Positions 8,788-16,512 of a stretch of 35,497 nt of DNA are shown in pieces (within the stretch, counting starts at the first letter, position 1; every line of letters starts with the position of its first letter). The notes under the pieces are model-generated. The model made no database searches. It saw only the letters and a list, made by a program, of their open reading frames with translations, and was not told where the DNA came from. This stretch comes from Kangiellaceae bacterium (GTDB lineage Bacteria; Pseudomonadota; Gammaproteobacteria; Enterobacterales; Kangiellaceae), in contig JAPHTP010000030.1 of NCBI GenBank assembly GCA_026196875.1, positions 1 through 35,497 of the forward strand, read 5' to 3'. A program made the translations under genes and the position numbers.

Positions 8788-9784
8788 TCAAAATTTCGAA
8801 CTCCCCCGTGTTGCGATTACAATGGGGGAGCCTGCCGGCATTGGCCCCGAGCTAATTGTAAAAGCCGCACAACTTTCATTTTCTGCGCAACTAATTGTTA
8901 TCGGTGATCCCAAAGTGCTTGAACAGACAGCACAAATGCTGGGAGTTTCACTTGATTTGTCGACTATCGACTGGCAGTCCAAAATTGAGCCGCACCGTTC
9001 AGGCCATTTATGGGTTGAGCCAATTAGTTTTGCGACGAAAGTTGAAGTCGGCAAACTCAACTCTCAAAACGCACCTTGTGTATTGGACATCCTAAGACAT
9101 AGCAATCAATTGGCGATGCAAAACCAAGTACAAGCGATTGTAACTGCACCGGTCCACAAAGAGATACTTAACCAGGCTGACGATTCATTTTTTGGTCATA
9201 CTGAGTTTTTTGCTTCGCATGCCGATGCGTCCGATGTGGTGATGATGCTGGCGACTAATTCATTGCGAATTACACTTGCAACGACCCATTTGCCCCTAAG
9301 CAAGGTACCTCAGGTAATCACTAAAGAACTTTTAACTACAAAGATCTCAACTATCCTGGATAATTTGGAAAATACGCTTAGGCGACCTGTTAAACTTGCC
9401 GTTTGCGGTTTAAATCCTCATGCCGGAGAAGGTGGATTACTTGGGAAGGAAGATGATTCTGTTATAGCTCCGGTGATCAAGGAATTCCAACAACAAGGCA
9501 AACAGGTATTTGGGCCTTTTCCCGCTGACACTCTTTTTACACCGCAAAAACGTGACAAATTTGATGTATTTCTAGCTATGTATCATGACCAGGGATTACC
9601 TGTAGTTAAAGCATTTGGGTTTGGCCAATGCGCTAATATTACGCTAGGCTTACCGTACATTCGAACCTCCGTGGACCACGGTACCGCTTTGGACATTGCC
9701 GCTTCGTTTCAGGCTAACAGCGACAGTTTAGAGTATGCTATTAACTATGCAATTCAGCTTATCCAAGGAAAGCTGCCTCAATGA
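8780..9784 (+). CDS. pdxA: PdxA, 4-hydroxythreonine-4-phosphate dehydrogenase
   Basis: PdxA oxidises 4-phosphohydroxy-L-threonine with NAD(P), providing the substrate that PdxJ condenses in pyridoxal phosphate synthesis. The N-terminal signature TMGEPAGIGPELIVKA is intact. The three metal-binding histidines of the family are visible in TTHLPL, NPHAGEGG and MYHDQGLP. The active-site region GHTEFFA and the C-terminal TSVDHGTALDIA are also present. The length of 334 residues is normal. The ATG lies inside the end of surA, and the last four bases form ATGA with the rsmA start, so surA-pdxA-rsmA should be translationally coupled. Confidence 0.97.
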   Translation: MPNQNFELPRVAITMGEPAGIGPELIVKAAQLSFSAQLIVIGDPKVLEQTAQMLGVSLDLSTIDWQSKIEPHRSGHLWVEPISFATKVEVGKLNSQNAPCVLDILRHSNQLAMQNQVQAIVTAPVHKEILNQADDSFFGHTEFFASHADASDVVMMLATNSLRITLATTHLPLSKVPQVITKELLTTKISTILDNLENTLRRPVKLAVCGLNPHAGEGGLLGKEDDSVIAPVIKEFQQQGKQVFGPFPADTLFTPQKRDKFDVFLAMYHDQGLPVVKAFGFGQCANITLGLPYIRTSVDHGTALDIAASFQANSDSLEYAINYAIQLIQGKLPQ

Positions 9785-10587
9785 AGACATTCAATCCTTA
9801 TCAACATCAGGCTAAAAAGCGATTTGGCCAAAACTTTTTAACTGACATTGCGATTATTGAACGGATAGTAAAAAGTATTCGGCCGAAGCAAGGTGACAAT
9901 ATCGTTGAAATAGGACCTGGCTTAGGCGCCATTACCCGTTTGATATTGCCTGAAGTCGGAAAAATGAGTGCGATTGAGTTAGATCGTGATGTGATCCCTA
10001 AGTTAAAATTTAACTGTGATCGTCGCGGCGAGTTAAGCATCATTCAAGAAGATGCGCTTAAGATTGAGTTTGACCGGTTTGCCGCTGATGGACCCATTCG
10101 GGTCATTGGTAATCTGCCTTACAATATTTCTACACCGATCATGTTCCACTTGTTCGAGTATTTATCTGATATCAAAGATATGCACTTCATGTTGCAAAAA
10201 GAGGTTGTTGAGCGAATGGTGGCGCAGCCAGGCAGTAGAGTTTATGGTCGGTTAACCGTAATGACTCAGTTTTTTTGCGATGCACAGCGACTATTTTTGG
10301 TGCCGCCGGAGTCATTTGAGCCTGCCCCTAAAGTCGATTCAGCGATTGTGCGATTAGTTCCGAAGGTTTCACCTGAAGTGAAGGATTTTAAGCTATTCTC
10401 TCAAATGGTTACCGAGGCGTTTAACATGCGCAGAAAAACGGTTAGAAACGCGTGGAAAAAACGATTACCTATTGAAGCCTTCGATGAACTGCAAGTCAAG
10501 CCGACTTTACGCCCGGAAAATCTGACTTTGGAGAACTTTGTGGATGTGGCTAACTGGGTTTACCTAAACCCTGATAGAACAAGCTAG
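9781..10587 (+). CDS. rsmA: RsmA (KsgA), 16S rRNA dimethyladenosine transferase
   Basis: RsmA dimethylates the two adjacent adenines in the 3' terminal hairpin of 16S rRNA, a late checkpoint of 30S assembly. The 268-residue sequence shows KKRFGQNFL at the N-terminus, the SAM-binding VEIGPGLGAIT (motif I), an acidic ELDRD (motif II) and the catalytic NLPYNIS (motif IV). The start overlaps pdxA by four bases. In E. coli apaG and apaH follow rsmA. Here the next genes are two glycosyltransferases, and no apaG or apaH lies in this window. The 104 bases after the TAG stop show no clear terminator. Confidence 0.97.
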   Translation: MKTFNPYQHQAKKRFGQNFLTDIAIIERIVKSIRPKQGDNIVEIGPGLGAITRLILPEVGKMSAIELDRDVIPKLKFNCDRRGELSIIQEDALKIEFDRFAADGPIRVIGNLPYNISTPIMFHLFEYLSDIKDMHFMLQKEVVERMVAQPGSRVYGRLTVMTQFFCDAQRLFLVPPESFEPAPKVDSAIVRLVPKVSPEVKDFKLFSQMVTEAFNMRRKTVRNAWKKRLPIEAFDELQVKPTLRPENLTLENFVDVANWVYLNPDRTS

Positions 10588-10691
10588 CCTTTTGATTTCA
10601 GTAAAAAAATTTACGATATAGAACTCTCTGTTTTTGCTCTCAAATAGATCCATAAAGGGCGACGTGGTATTATCCTAACTCAACAATAAAA

Positions 10692-11603
10692 GTGCCGATT
10701 CTCTTCGAAATGCATACAACAAAAACCTATCCTGCGGCTTGGTACAACAAACTGATGATTCAGTTGTTTCGTATTTTTGTTAAGAAGTTTATGCCGCCTC
10801 GCTGGTTTTGCCGACCAATTCCAAAGCAAACCGAGAGAAGCGCAAAGGTGGGCCCGCTTAAGCTAGAGATCGTCAGTCACTGCTGGCAATATAGTAACAT
10901 GTTGGCTTATCAGCTGAGCTCGTTTGTTAACTACCCGCCTAAAGATCTCAAACTCCAAGTCACAGTTTTTTATTGTGAAGAGGATACTGAAACCAAATCT
11001 ACTTTAGAATTTTTTGAAACTTTTGAAGTCGAAAATGTGACTTGGAATTGGCAACCATTAACAAGAGAAAAACTTTTTCGTCGAGCAATCGGCCGGAATA
11101 TGGCCGCACTTGTTACAGAGGCTGATTGGGTCTGGTATACCGATTGCGATATCATTTTTCATCAAGGTTGTTTGGACTCGCTGGCATCAGCACTTCAAGG
11201 TAAACAAGGGGCGCTTTACTACCCCCGCCAAGAAAGAACAACTTCAATGCTAGCTGATTCTGATCCAATGCTAAGGAAAGGTAGAAAGCCTCAGCTAGTG
11301 GACATTCAAACTGATGAATTTAGTTTGCATTCGCGTGATAAAGCCAAGGGAGCTTTTCAAATTGTGCACGGAGATATTGCTCGCGCGATTGGTTACTGTG
11401 ACGAAATGAGAGCTTTTCAGACTGAGGTGAATCACTGGAGCAAGACATATGAGGACACTGCCTTTAGATGGCTGCTGCAAACTCGTGGCGAGCCGATTGA
11501 AGTGGATAGTGTTTGTCAAATCCGTCATATCCATAAAGGAAGGTATAAAAAAGGAACTTTGCTTTCACGGTTACGCAGTAAAATCCGACGCATGCAGGAA
11601 TAG
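10692..11603 (+). CDS. Putative GT-A fold glycosyltransferase
   Basis: This 303-residue protein looks like a GT2-type glycosyltransferase. It has a beta-strand opening LKLEIVSHCWQYSN, a metal/nucleotide-binding DxD as YTDCDIIF (Asp151 and Asp153 from the GTG), and a possible catalytic acidic pair in SKTYEDTAFRW (254-255). A conserved-looking HIHKGRYKKG sits near the C-terminus. There is no transmembrane segment. The basic, amphipathic N-terminus could bind the membrane face. The first start is GTG at 10692. ATG at 10710 would give a protein six residues shorter, and neither has a clear ribosome site. The sugar and acceptor are unknown. It is followed by a second glycosyltransferase gene on the same strand (88-base gap), suggesting the two act in one pathway. 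Confidence 0.72.
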   Translation: MPILFEMHTTKTYPAAWYNKLMIQLFRIFVKKFMPPRWFCRPIPKQTERSAKVGPLKLEIVSHCWQYSNMLAYQLSSFVNYPPKDLKLQVTVFYCEEDTETKSTLEFFETFEVENVTWNWQPLTREKLFRRAIGRNMAALVTEADWVWYTDCDIIFHQGCLDSLASALQGKQGALYYPRQERTTSMLADSDPMLRKGRKPQLVDIQTDEFSLHSRDKAKGAFQIVHGDIARAIGYCDEMRAFQTEVNHWSKTYEDTAFRWLLQTRGEPIEVDSVCQIRHIHKGRYKKGTLLSRLRSKIRRMQE

Positions 11604-11691
11604 CTGCAGGGCTCCTTAGAGCGATCTATTGGAGTTACTAAATCACAGAAGAATTTAATTTATAAAAGTCTAAGTTATAAAAGAATCAGCC

Positions 11692-13341
11692 ATGGTAAAA
11701 AAACATAAAAGAAGTGCAAAACAGAGCTTGAAATGGTGGTGGAGTACTCGAGTAGTTGGTTTATGGCGTATGAGAATTGCCGGATTTTTTCAACGTAAAC
11801 TGGCACCTCAAACCGGGCACTTTGAATTTCATCGCGATGCAGAACCTTTAGGAGAGTATGATCCGGAGGGAATTACGGTAATTTTAACCGCTTATCGAAG
11901 AGCAGAATACTTAGCCGATCAAATCAAGGCTCTTAAAGCCCAAACCGTGCCGCCAAAAGAAATTTGGGTGTGGTCAAATCGCAGTCCCGATGAGTTGGTC
12001 GATATATCGAACATGGCCGACAGAGTTGTTATTTCAAATACTAATTGGCTTTTTTGGGGACGCTTTGCGTTGGCCAATATGGCGAGGACTGGCTATGTAG
12101 CATTTTTTGATGACGACATCTTGCCGCAGCCAAAGTGGTTTGAAAATTGTTTAGCAACAATCAGGAGTGGATTTGACGGCATACTTGGCGGTTCTGGTGT
12201 GATACTGCCGAAAGAAGGTGGTTATTCCAGTAAAAATAAAGTTGGTTGGAATGGTGGTCACTTAACAACTACCGCACAAGTCGATTTGGTTGGCCATGCG
12301 TGGTTCACTAAGAAACAACATCTTAATTTTATGTGGCGTGAAGAGCCCTACACTTGGGATAACGGAGAAGATATTCATTTGAGCTACATGGCGTTGAAAC
12401 ATGGAAATGTAAAAACTTATGTTCCGCCACACCCAGAAAATGATCAGAGTCTTTGGAGTTGCCGACCCGATTTTGGCAAGATAGTCGGCCGTAAAAATGT
12501 AGCTACTTTTAAAACTGCGGGTCATAAAGATATTCGTTCAGAAATCGTTAAACATTTTGCCAAAGATGGATGGCAAGTGTTAGCCACCTTGGCGCCGGAG
12601 AAAGAGCTGGAAGTAAAAGAGTTTGGCGCAGAACTGGATAAGTTTAATGAAAAAATAAGAAATGGTGAGCCCTTTTCTTTGGTACGTTTCGGTGACGGCG
12701 AAATGCTTGTTATTAACGGTGAGGCCATAGACTTATCCAAAAAATGTAATGGTGAACATCGATACACGCCCAATGATGAAAAAGATGAGAGGTATCGAGA
12801 AATCTTGGAGCAGTCATTGTTATACCAGGATGAGCGTTATTTTGTTGGTTTACCATGCCGCTGCTGCGTCGGCGATGAGCACTGCGAGAGTTTAAGAGTT
12901 CAGTCGCGTCAAGATGAAAGGCAGTTAACTTGGGCAAATATTTTTGTGAACGCCAATTATCCCAGGTTTCTGGATGAAACAGTCGCCTGTTTTTCTAACA
13001 CGACTAATAACCTTATTTGTCACGAAAAAGCAAACGAGGAGGGATTGCCGTTCGAAGTCAACCACACATTCAGGATTGGTGGAAATGCTTGGGTAAACGA
13101 CTATGAGCGATTAAATGAGGAACTAAGCGCATACATCGAAAAAAATCAAATCTCTGGTCAGACATTCTTATTCTGCGCCGGAGTGTTGAGTAACATGTTG
13201 ATTTACCAATTGACCAAGAAACACCCTCACAATACCTATATTGATCTAGGCTCAGTGTTTGATTCAATGATGGGGCTAGGGAAAACTCGGCGTTACTTAG
13301 AAGGTAGTCGAAGGCGTTTGAAGAAGGTTTGTGTATGGTAA
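11692..13341 (+). CDS. Two-domain glycosyltransferase: GT2 (GT-A) fused to GT-D (DUF1792)
   Basis: This 549-residue protein appears to hold two catalytic domains. The N-terminal part (about residues 58-260) is a GT2-like GT-A domain, with ITVILTAYRRAEYLADQI at the start, an Asp triplet at 140-142 (FFDDDILP) and WDNGEDIHLSYMALKHG carrying the acidic pair at 226-227. The C-terminal part (about 305-545) carries hallmarks of GT-D: SLVRFGDGEML (RFGDGE at 332-337) and YFVGLPC. GT-D was defined from the streptococcal Fap1 glucosyltransferase. The first 35 residues are basic and Trp-rich, suiting peripheral membrane contact. There is no signal peptide. A 9-base direct repeat, TTATAAAAG (11660-11668 and 11675-11683), precedes the ATG. 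The product is probably a surface or protein-linked glycan, and the substrate is not predictable. Confidence 0.78.
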   Translation: MVKKHKRSAKQSLKWWWSTRVVGLWRMRIAGFFQRKLAPQTGHFEFHRDAEPLGEYDPEGITVILTAYRRAEYLADQIKALKAQTVPPKEIWVWSNRSPDELVDISNMADRVVISNTNWLFWGRFALANMARTGYVAFFDDDILPQPKWFENCLATIRSGFDGILGGSGVILPKEGGYSSKNKVGWNGGHLTTTAQVDLVGHAWFTKKQHLNFMWREEPYTWDNGEDIHLSYMALKHGNVKTYVPPHPENDQSLWSCRPDFGKIVGRKNVATFKTAGHKDIRSEIVKHFAKDGWQVLATLAPEKELEVKEFGAELDKFNEKIRNGEPFSLVRFGDGEMLVINGEAIDLSKKCNGEHRYTPNDEKDERYREILEQSLLYQDERYFVGLPCRCCVGDEHCESLRVQSRQDERQLTWANIFVNANYPRFLDETVACFSNTTNNLICHEKANEEGLPFEVNHTFRIGGNAWVNDYERLNEELSAYIEKNQISGQTFLFCAGVLSNMLIYQLTKKHPHNTYIDLGSVFDSMMGLGKTRRYLEGSRRRLKKVCVW

Positions 13342-13505
13342 CTTATTGATTTATATGGCTTAACTCCTATTCGCTTAGTGAAGAACTCAATCGCTATGCA
13401 TTTTTATCCCTGCCATCAGCTTTGTTCAGCTTAGGTTAATATTGACATTGCTATACTCCTGACTAATTACTGATTATTCGATTGCAGATGTTGTTGGGAG
13501 TAACT

Positions 13506-13937
13506 GTGAAATTACCTATATCTTTACTTGTGGTACCGATACTTATTTTTACCACTGCATGTTCATCTCGCTATAGTGTTTCATCTCATCATCATGCGCG
13601 GCATCACGGGCATGTTTCCGTCGGCGTACACAGTCATGGACGTGGGGATGGTGCAAAGGTACTAGGTGCTCTGATTGTGGGCGGATTGATAGGACATGCA
13701 CTTTCTGAAGCTAACAAAGAAGAAGAAAGAGTTCACAGACGGGTAGTTCATTCTGACAAGCAGACCGATGAAATGGTGAATGGCTACCCAATCGAGTCAA
13801 AGCAAATTCAACCTGAAAAAAACGAAGAGCAAAATCGTTACTACCAAATTGGTCAAGATGGAAACTGTTACTTGATGGAAACTAAAAAAGGAAAAGAGCA
13901 AATTGTTGCGGCGGTGCCGAAATTTTCCTGTGAATAG
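13506..13937 (+). CDS. Small His-rich putative lipoprotein with glycine-zipper segment
   Basis: I do not recognise a named family. From the GTG at 13506 the protein has 143 residues and begins with a short signal peptide ending in IFTTAC-SS, a plausible though imperfect lipobox. Next comes a histidine-rich stretch (HHHARHHGHVSVGVHSHG), then a glycine-spaced hydrophobic segment (KVLGALIVGGLIGHAL) like those of glycine-zipper proteins. A charged region and a C-terminal YYQIGQDGNCYLM follow, with a closing Cys. GTG is preferred because GGGAG lies five bases upstream. An ATG at 13488 is also possible. The His cluster could bind metal, which is inference. It is convergent with the GGDEF-EAL gene, 19 bases away. 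Confidence 0.7.
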   Translation: MKLPISLLVVPILIFTTACSSRYSVSSHHHARHHGHVSVGVHSHGRGDGAKVLGALIVGGLIGHALSEANKEEERVHRRVVHSDKQTDEMVNGYPIESKQIQPEKNEEQNRYYQIGQDGNCYLMETKKGKEQIVAAVPKFSCE

Positions 13938-13956
13938 CTTTTAAATGAGTTGTTCT

Positions 13957-16365
13957 TTAGTTGTTGGTTTTAATTAATAATTCGACTGCTTCTGATTCAG
14001 GAAGAGGTTTAGCAAGAAAGTATCCTTGGCCATGGTGGCAATCCAATTTCTTTAATGTCTCCAACTGAAAACTTGTTTCGATCCCTTCAGCCACCCAGTC
14101 GATTTCCAGTGCATCAGCTAGGGCAATAATCGTAGAGATAATTGGAAATTTTCTGTTTGATTCGTTTATTTGAGAAACGAATGAACGGTCTACTTTAATT
14201 ATGTCGAAAGGTAGTTGGTTAAGATAGCTGAGTGATGAATAGCCGGTACCAAAATCGTCCAAAGAAATTTTGATTCCTAACGCTTTAAGCCTATGAAATA
14301 GAAGTCGTGCTTTACTGATATTTTCCATTAAAACATGCTCGGTCAATTCCACCAATAAAGACCCCTCGGCCAGCTGATATTTTTCAATGACCTCTGAAAT
14401 ATCGTCGACCAATTTGGAGTCCACAAATCTCTGTGCAGAAATATTGATACTGATATAAACCGGTTCCCTGGTGACTGATTGCCACTTTTTGATTGTTTTG
14501 GCTACCTTATCTAATAGGTTCTTATCGATTACTTTTACTAAATCATATTGTTCTGCCACGCCGATAAATTCACTGGGTTGAATGATGCCTTTTTCAGGGT
14601 GATGCCAACGCATAAGTGCCTCAAACCCTAGTATTTTTCCGGAAGACAAATTAACAATTGGCTGGTAGTGAAATATGATTTGTTTTTGCTCTATGGCAAT
14701 TTCGAGCTCATGTAATAGTTGGCGAGCATACACCACCGCATGGTGCAAAGAACTTTCGTAAACTTGAATATTATTTTTACCTTGGTTTTTCGCGTGGTAC
14801 ATCGCGTGATCTGCATTTTTCATCAGATCTTGCTTTGAGTTGCAATTCTCGTCGTTAAATGCAATTCCAATACTAATTGTTGCATAAATAGAAGTGCCTT
14901 TAATTTCAATTGGAGTATGCATGACTGACAAAATGCGTTGGGCAACTTTAATCGCATAAGAAGTACTTTCCAAATCTTCTAGTAGAATCGCAAACTCATC
15001 ACCGCCAATTCTTGCCAGGGTGTCTGACTCTCGCAATTGAGCCTGCATTTTAAATGCCGTTTGCTTAAGAATTTCATCCCCAACTTGATGACCGAAGCTA
15101 TCGTTGATTTGTTTGAAGTTATCAAAGTCGATAAAAAACACTGCAAGACTTGGCTTTCGTTTTCTACTTTGCCTTGAAAAGGCGTGTTCTATGCGATCGA
15201 CAAAAAGTGACCGATTAGCTAATCCGGTAACCGGATCATGAAGCGCTTGGTGATGTAATTTTTGATCTTTTATCTTTCTTTCAATCGCAGTACTGACATG
15301 ACGGCTAAGAAAATTTAAGAACTCCAGATCCTTTTCTTCAAAATAGATATCTTTGTCGTAACTTTGAAGCGCGATCGCACCTTGAGTTGTACTACTAACT
15401 TCAAAAGGAACTGCAAGCCAACTTTGAGCAACGTCGCCTTTTCTAACCAATTGGCCAAGCTGATATCTTCGTTGCAACTCTTGGTAATCGGCAAGATATG
15501 GCTTTTGGCTCTTTATAACCCGGCTAACAAGGGAGTTCTTCATCTCATTGTTGTCAAATTCCAGATCAAATCGGCCACCGTGTTGTTCGTCATGTATGTA
15601 CGGAAACGAATAAGAGTTACTTTCTTTATCCCATAGAACAACGAAAAAACTGTGTGTCCTAACTTGTTGGGCAATTAGTTGATGGAGTTGTAAATAAAAC
15701 TCTTCTGTGGAGCGAGAGTTGTGGGTCAGCTCCGAAATTTTTAGAAAGACTTCAGATAGTTGCTTGGAGCGTTCAAGTTCATCTATAGTTTTTTCAAGGG
15801 TAATTGTATTTGATTCAAACCTTATTTTAGAGGCTAAAACAGAAGCTAGTATTTCGACGTATCTTTGATGATCTGGCGTAAAAAAATTTCGCATAGAGTG
15901 TTCTGAATCAATAACGCCAATTAACTTTCCTTGAAAGGATATTGGTACCGCCAATTCAGAATAACGCATTTGATCATCAACGATGTATTCAGGATGTTCT
16001 GAAGTGTTTGCAATTCGAATTGATTCAAGACTTTGTGCTGCTTTCCCGACTATACCTCTGCCAATTTCTAAGGTTATTGGGTTTAGAATTTCATAACGTA
16101 CTGGGTTTTTGGGGCCAAAAGCTGCAGTTTGTACAAGTTGTTCAGTGTGCTGATCTAATAAATAGATAACGCAATCTTCAAAATTCAGTGCTTTAATTGT
16201 GTGATGAGCCAGGTGCCAAATCACATCTTCGGTTTGTTCAAACTGGTTAACCTGCTCAACGAATTCAAGAAGCCCTTCAAGCGCACGATGTTTCTCAAAC
16301 AGGCTGAGCTTATCTTTTTGATTGATTGGCGGAATGGCTCGATCATCCCGCTTATTTCGTTTCAA
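13957..16365 (-). CDS. GAF-GAF-GGDEF-EAL cyclic-di-GMP signalling protein
   Basis: This 802-residue cytoplasmic protein makes and/or breaks cyclic-di-GMP. Two GAF-like sensor domains (about residues 28-185 and 200-365) precede a GGDEF domain (about 370-540) with an intact GGDEF at 454-458 and an RESD inhibitory site (445-448) five residues before it. The EAL domain (about 550-800) has EALMRW at 582-587, NIS at 641, ELTE at 673, DDFGTG at 703-708 and EGIE at 760, so both active sites look complete. A coiled segment follows each GAF. The start is TTG at 16365, because an in-frame TAG immediately precedes it. It is read towards the small lipoprotein gene and lies downstream of the rpoD terminator. 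Confidence 0.94.
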   Translation of the reverse strand: MKRNKRDDRAIPPINQKDKLSLFEKHRALEGLLEFVEQVNQFEQTEDVIWHLAHHTIKALNFEDCVIYLLDQHTEQLVQTAAFGPKNPVRYEILNPITLEIGRGIVGKAAQSLESIRIANTSEHPEYIVDDQMRYSELAVPISFQGKLIGVIDSEHSMRNFFTPDHQRYVEILASVLASKIRFESNTITLEKTIDELERSKQLSEVFLKISELTHNSRSTEEFYLQLHQLIAQQVRTHSFFVVLWDKESNSYSFPYIHDEQHGGRFDLEFDNNEMKNSLVSRVIKSQKPYLADYQELQRRYQLGQLVRKGDVAQSWLAVPFEVSSTTQGAIALQSYDKDIYFEEKDLEFLNFLSRHVSTAIERKIKDQKLHHQALHDPVTGLANRSLFVDRIEHAFSRQSRKRKPSLAVFFIDFDNFKQINDSFGHQVGDEILKQTAFKMQAQLRESDTLARIGGDEFAILLEDLESTSYAIKVAQRILSVMHTPIEIKGTSIYATISIGIAFNDENCNSKQDLMKNADHAMYHAKNQGKNNIQVYESSLHHAVVYARQLLHELEIAIEQKQIIFHYQPIVNLSSGKILGFEALMRWHHPEKGIIQPSEFIGVAEQYDLVKVIDKNLLDKVAKTIKKWQSVTREPVYISINISAQRFVDSKLVDDISEVIEKYQLAEGSLLVELTEHVLMENISKARLLFHRLKALGIKISLDDFGTGYSSLSYLNQLPFDIIKVDRSFVSQINESNRKFPIISTIIALADALEIDWVAEGIETSFQLETLKKLDCHHGQGYFLAKPLPESEAVELLIKTNN

Positions 16366-16469
16366 CTAGCCATTCCCGTTAGGCAAACGTACTTACAGTA
16401 TAGCCAAGAAGAATAGTTGGTTCTCGCTATTGCTAATACAATAAATCATAGGAATAAGATAAGACAATA

Positions 16470-16494
16470 AAAAAGGGCCTTAAAGGCCCTTTTT
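16470..16494 (-). terminator. Rho-independent terminator after rpoD
   Basis: The stem GGGCC/GGCCC (16475-16479 and 16485-16489) with a TTAAA loop is flanked by A5 on one side and T5 on the other. On the minus strand this is a classic hairpin plus U-tract, 19 bases past the rpoD stop. The symmetry could let it act on both strands, although no plus-strand gene ends here. Confidence 0.9.
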
Positions 16495-16512
16495 AGACAT
16501 TACTTATACTCG

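Noticed and set aside
10692-13341. A horizontally acquired glycan island
   Set aside because: No mobile-element genes, terminal repeats or tRNA flank the two genes, and base composition looks like the neighbours by eye.
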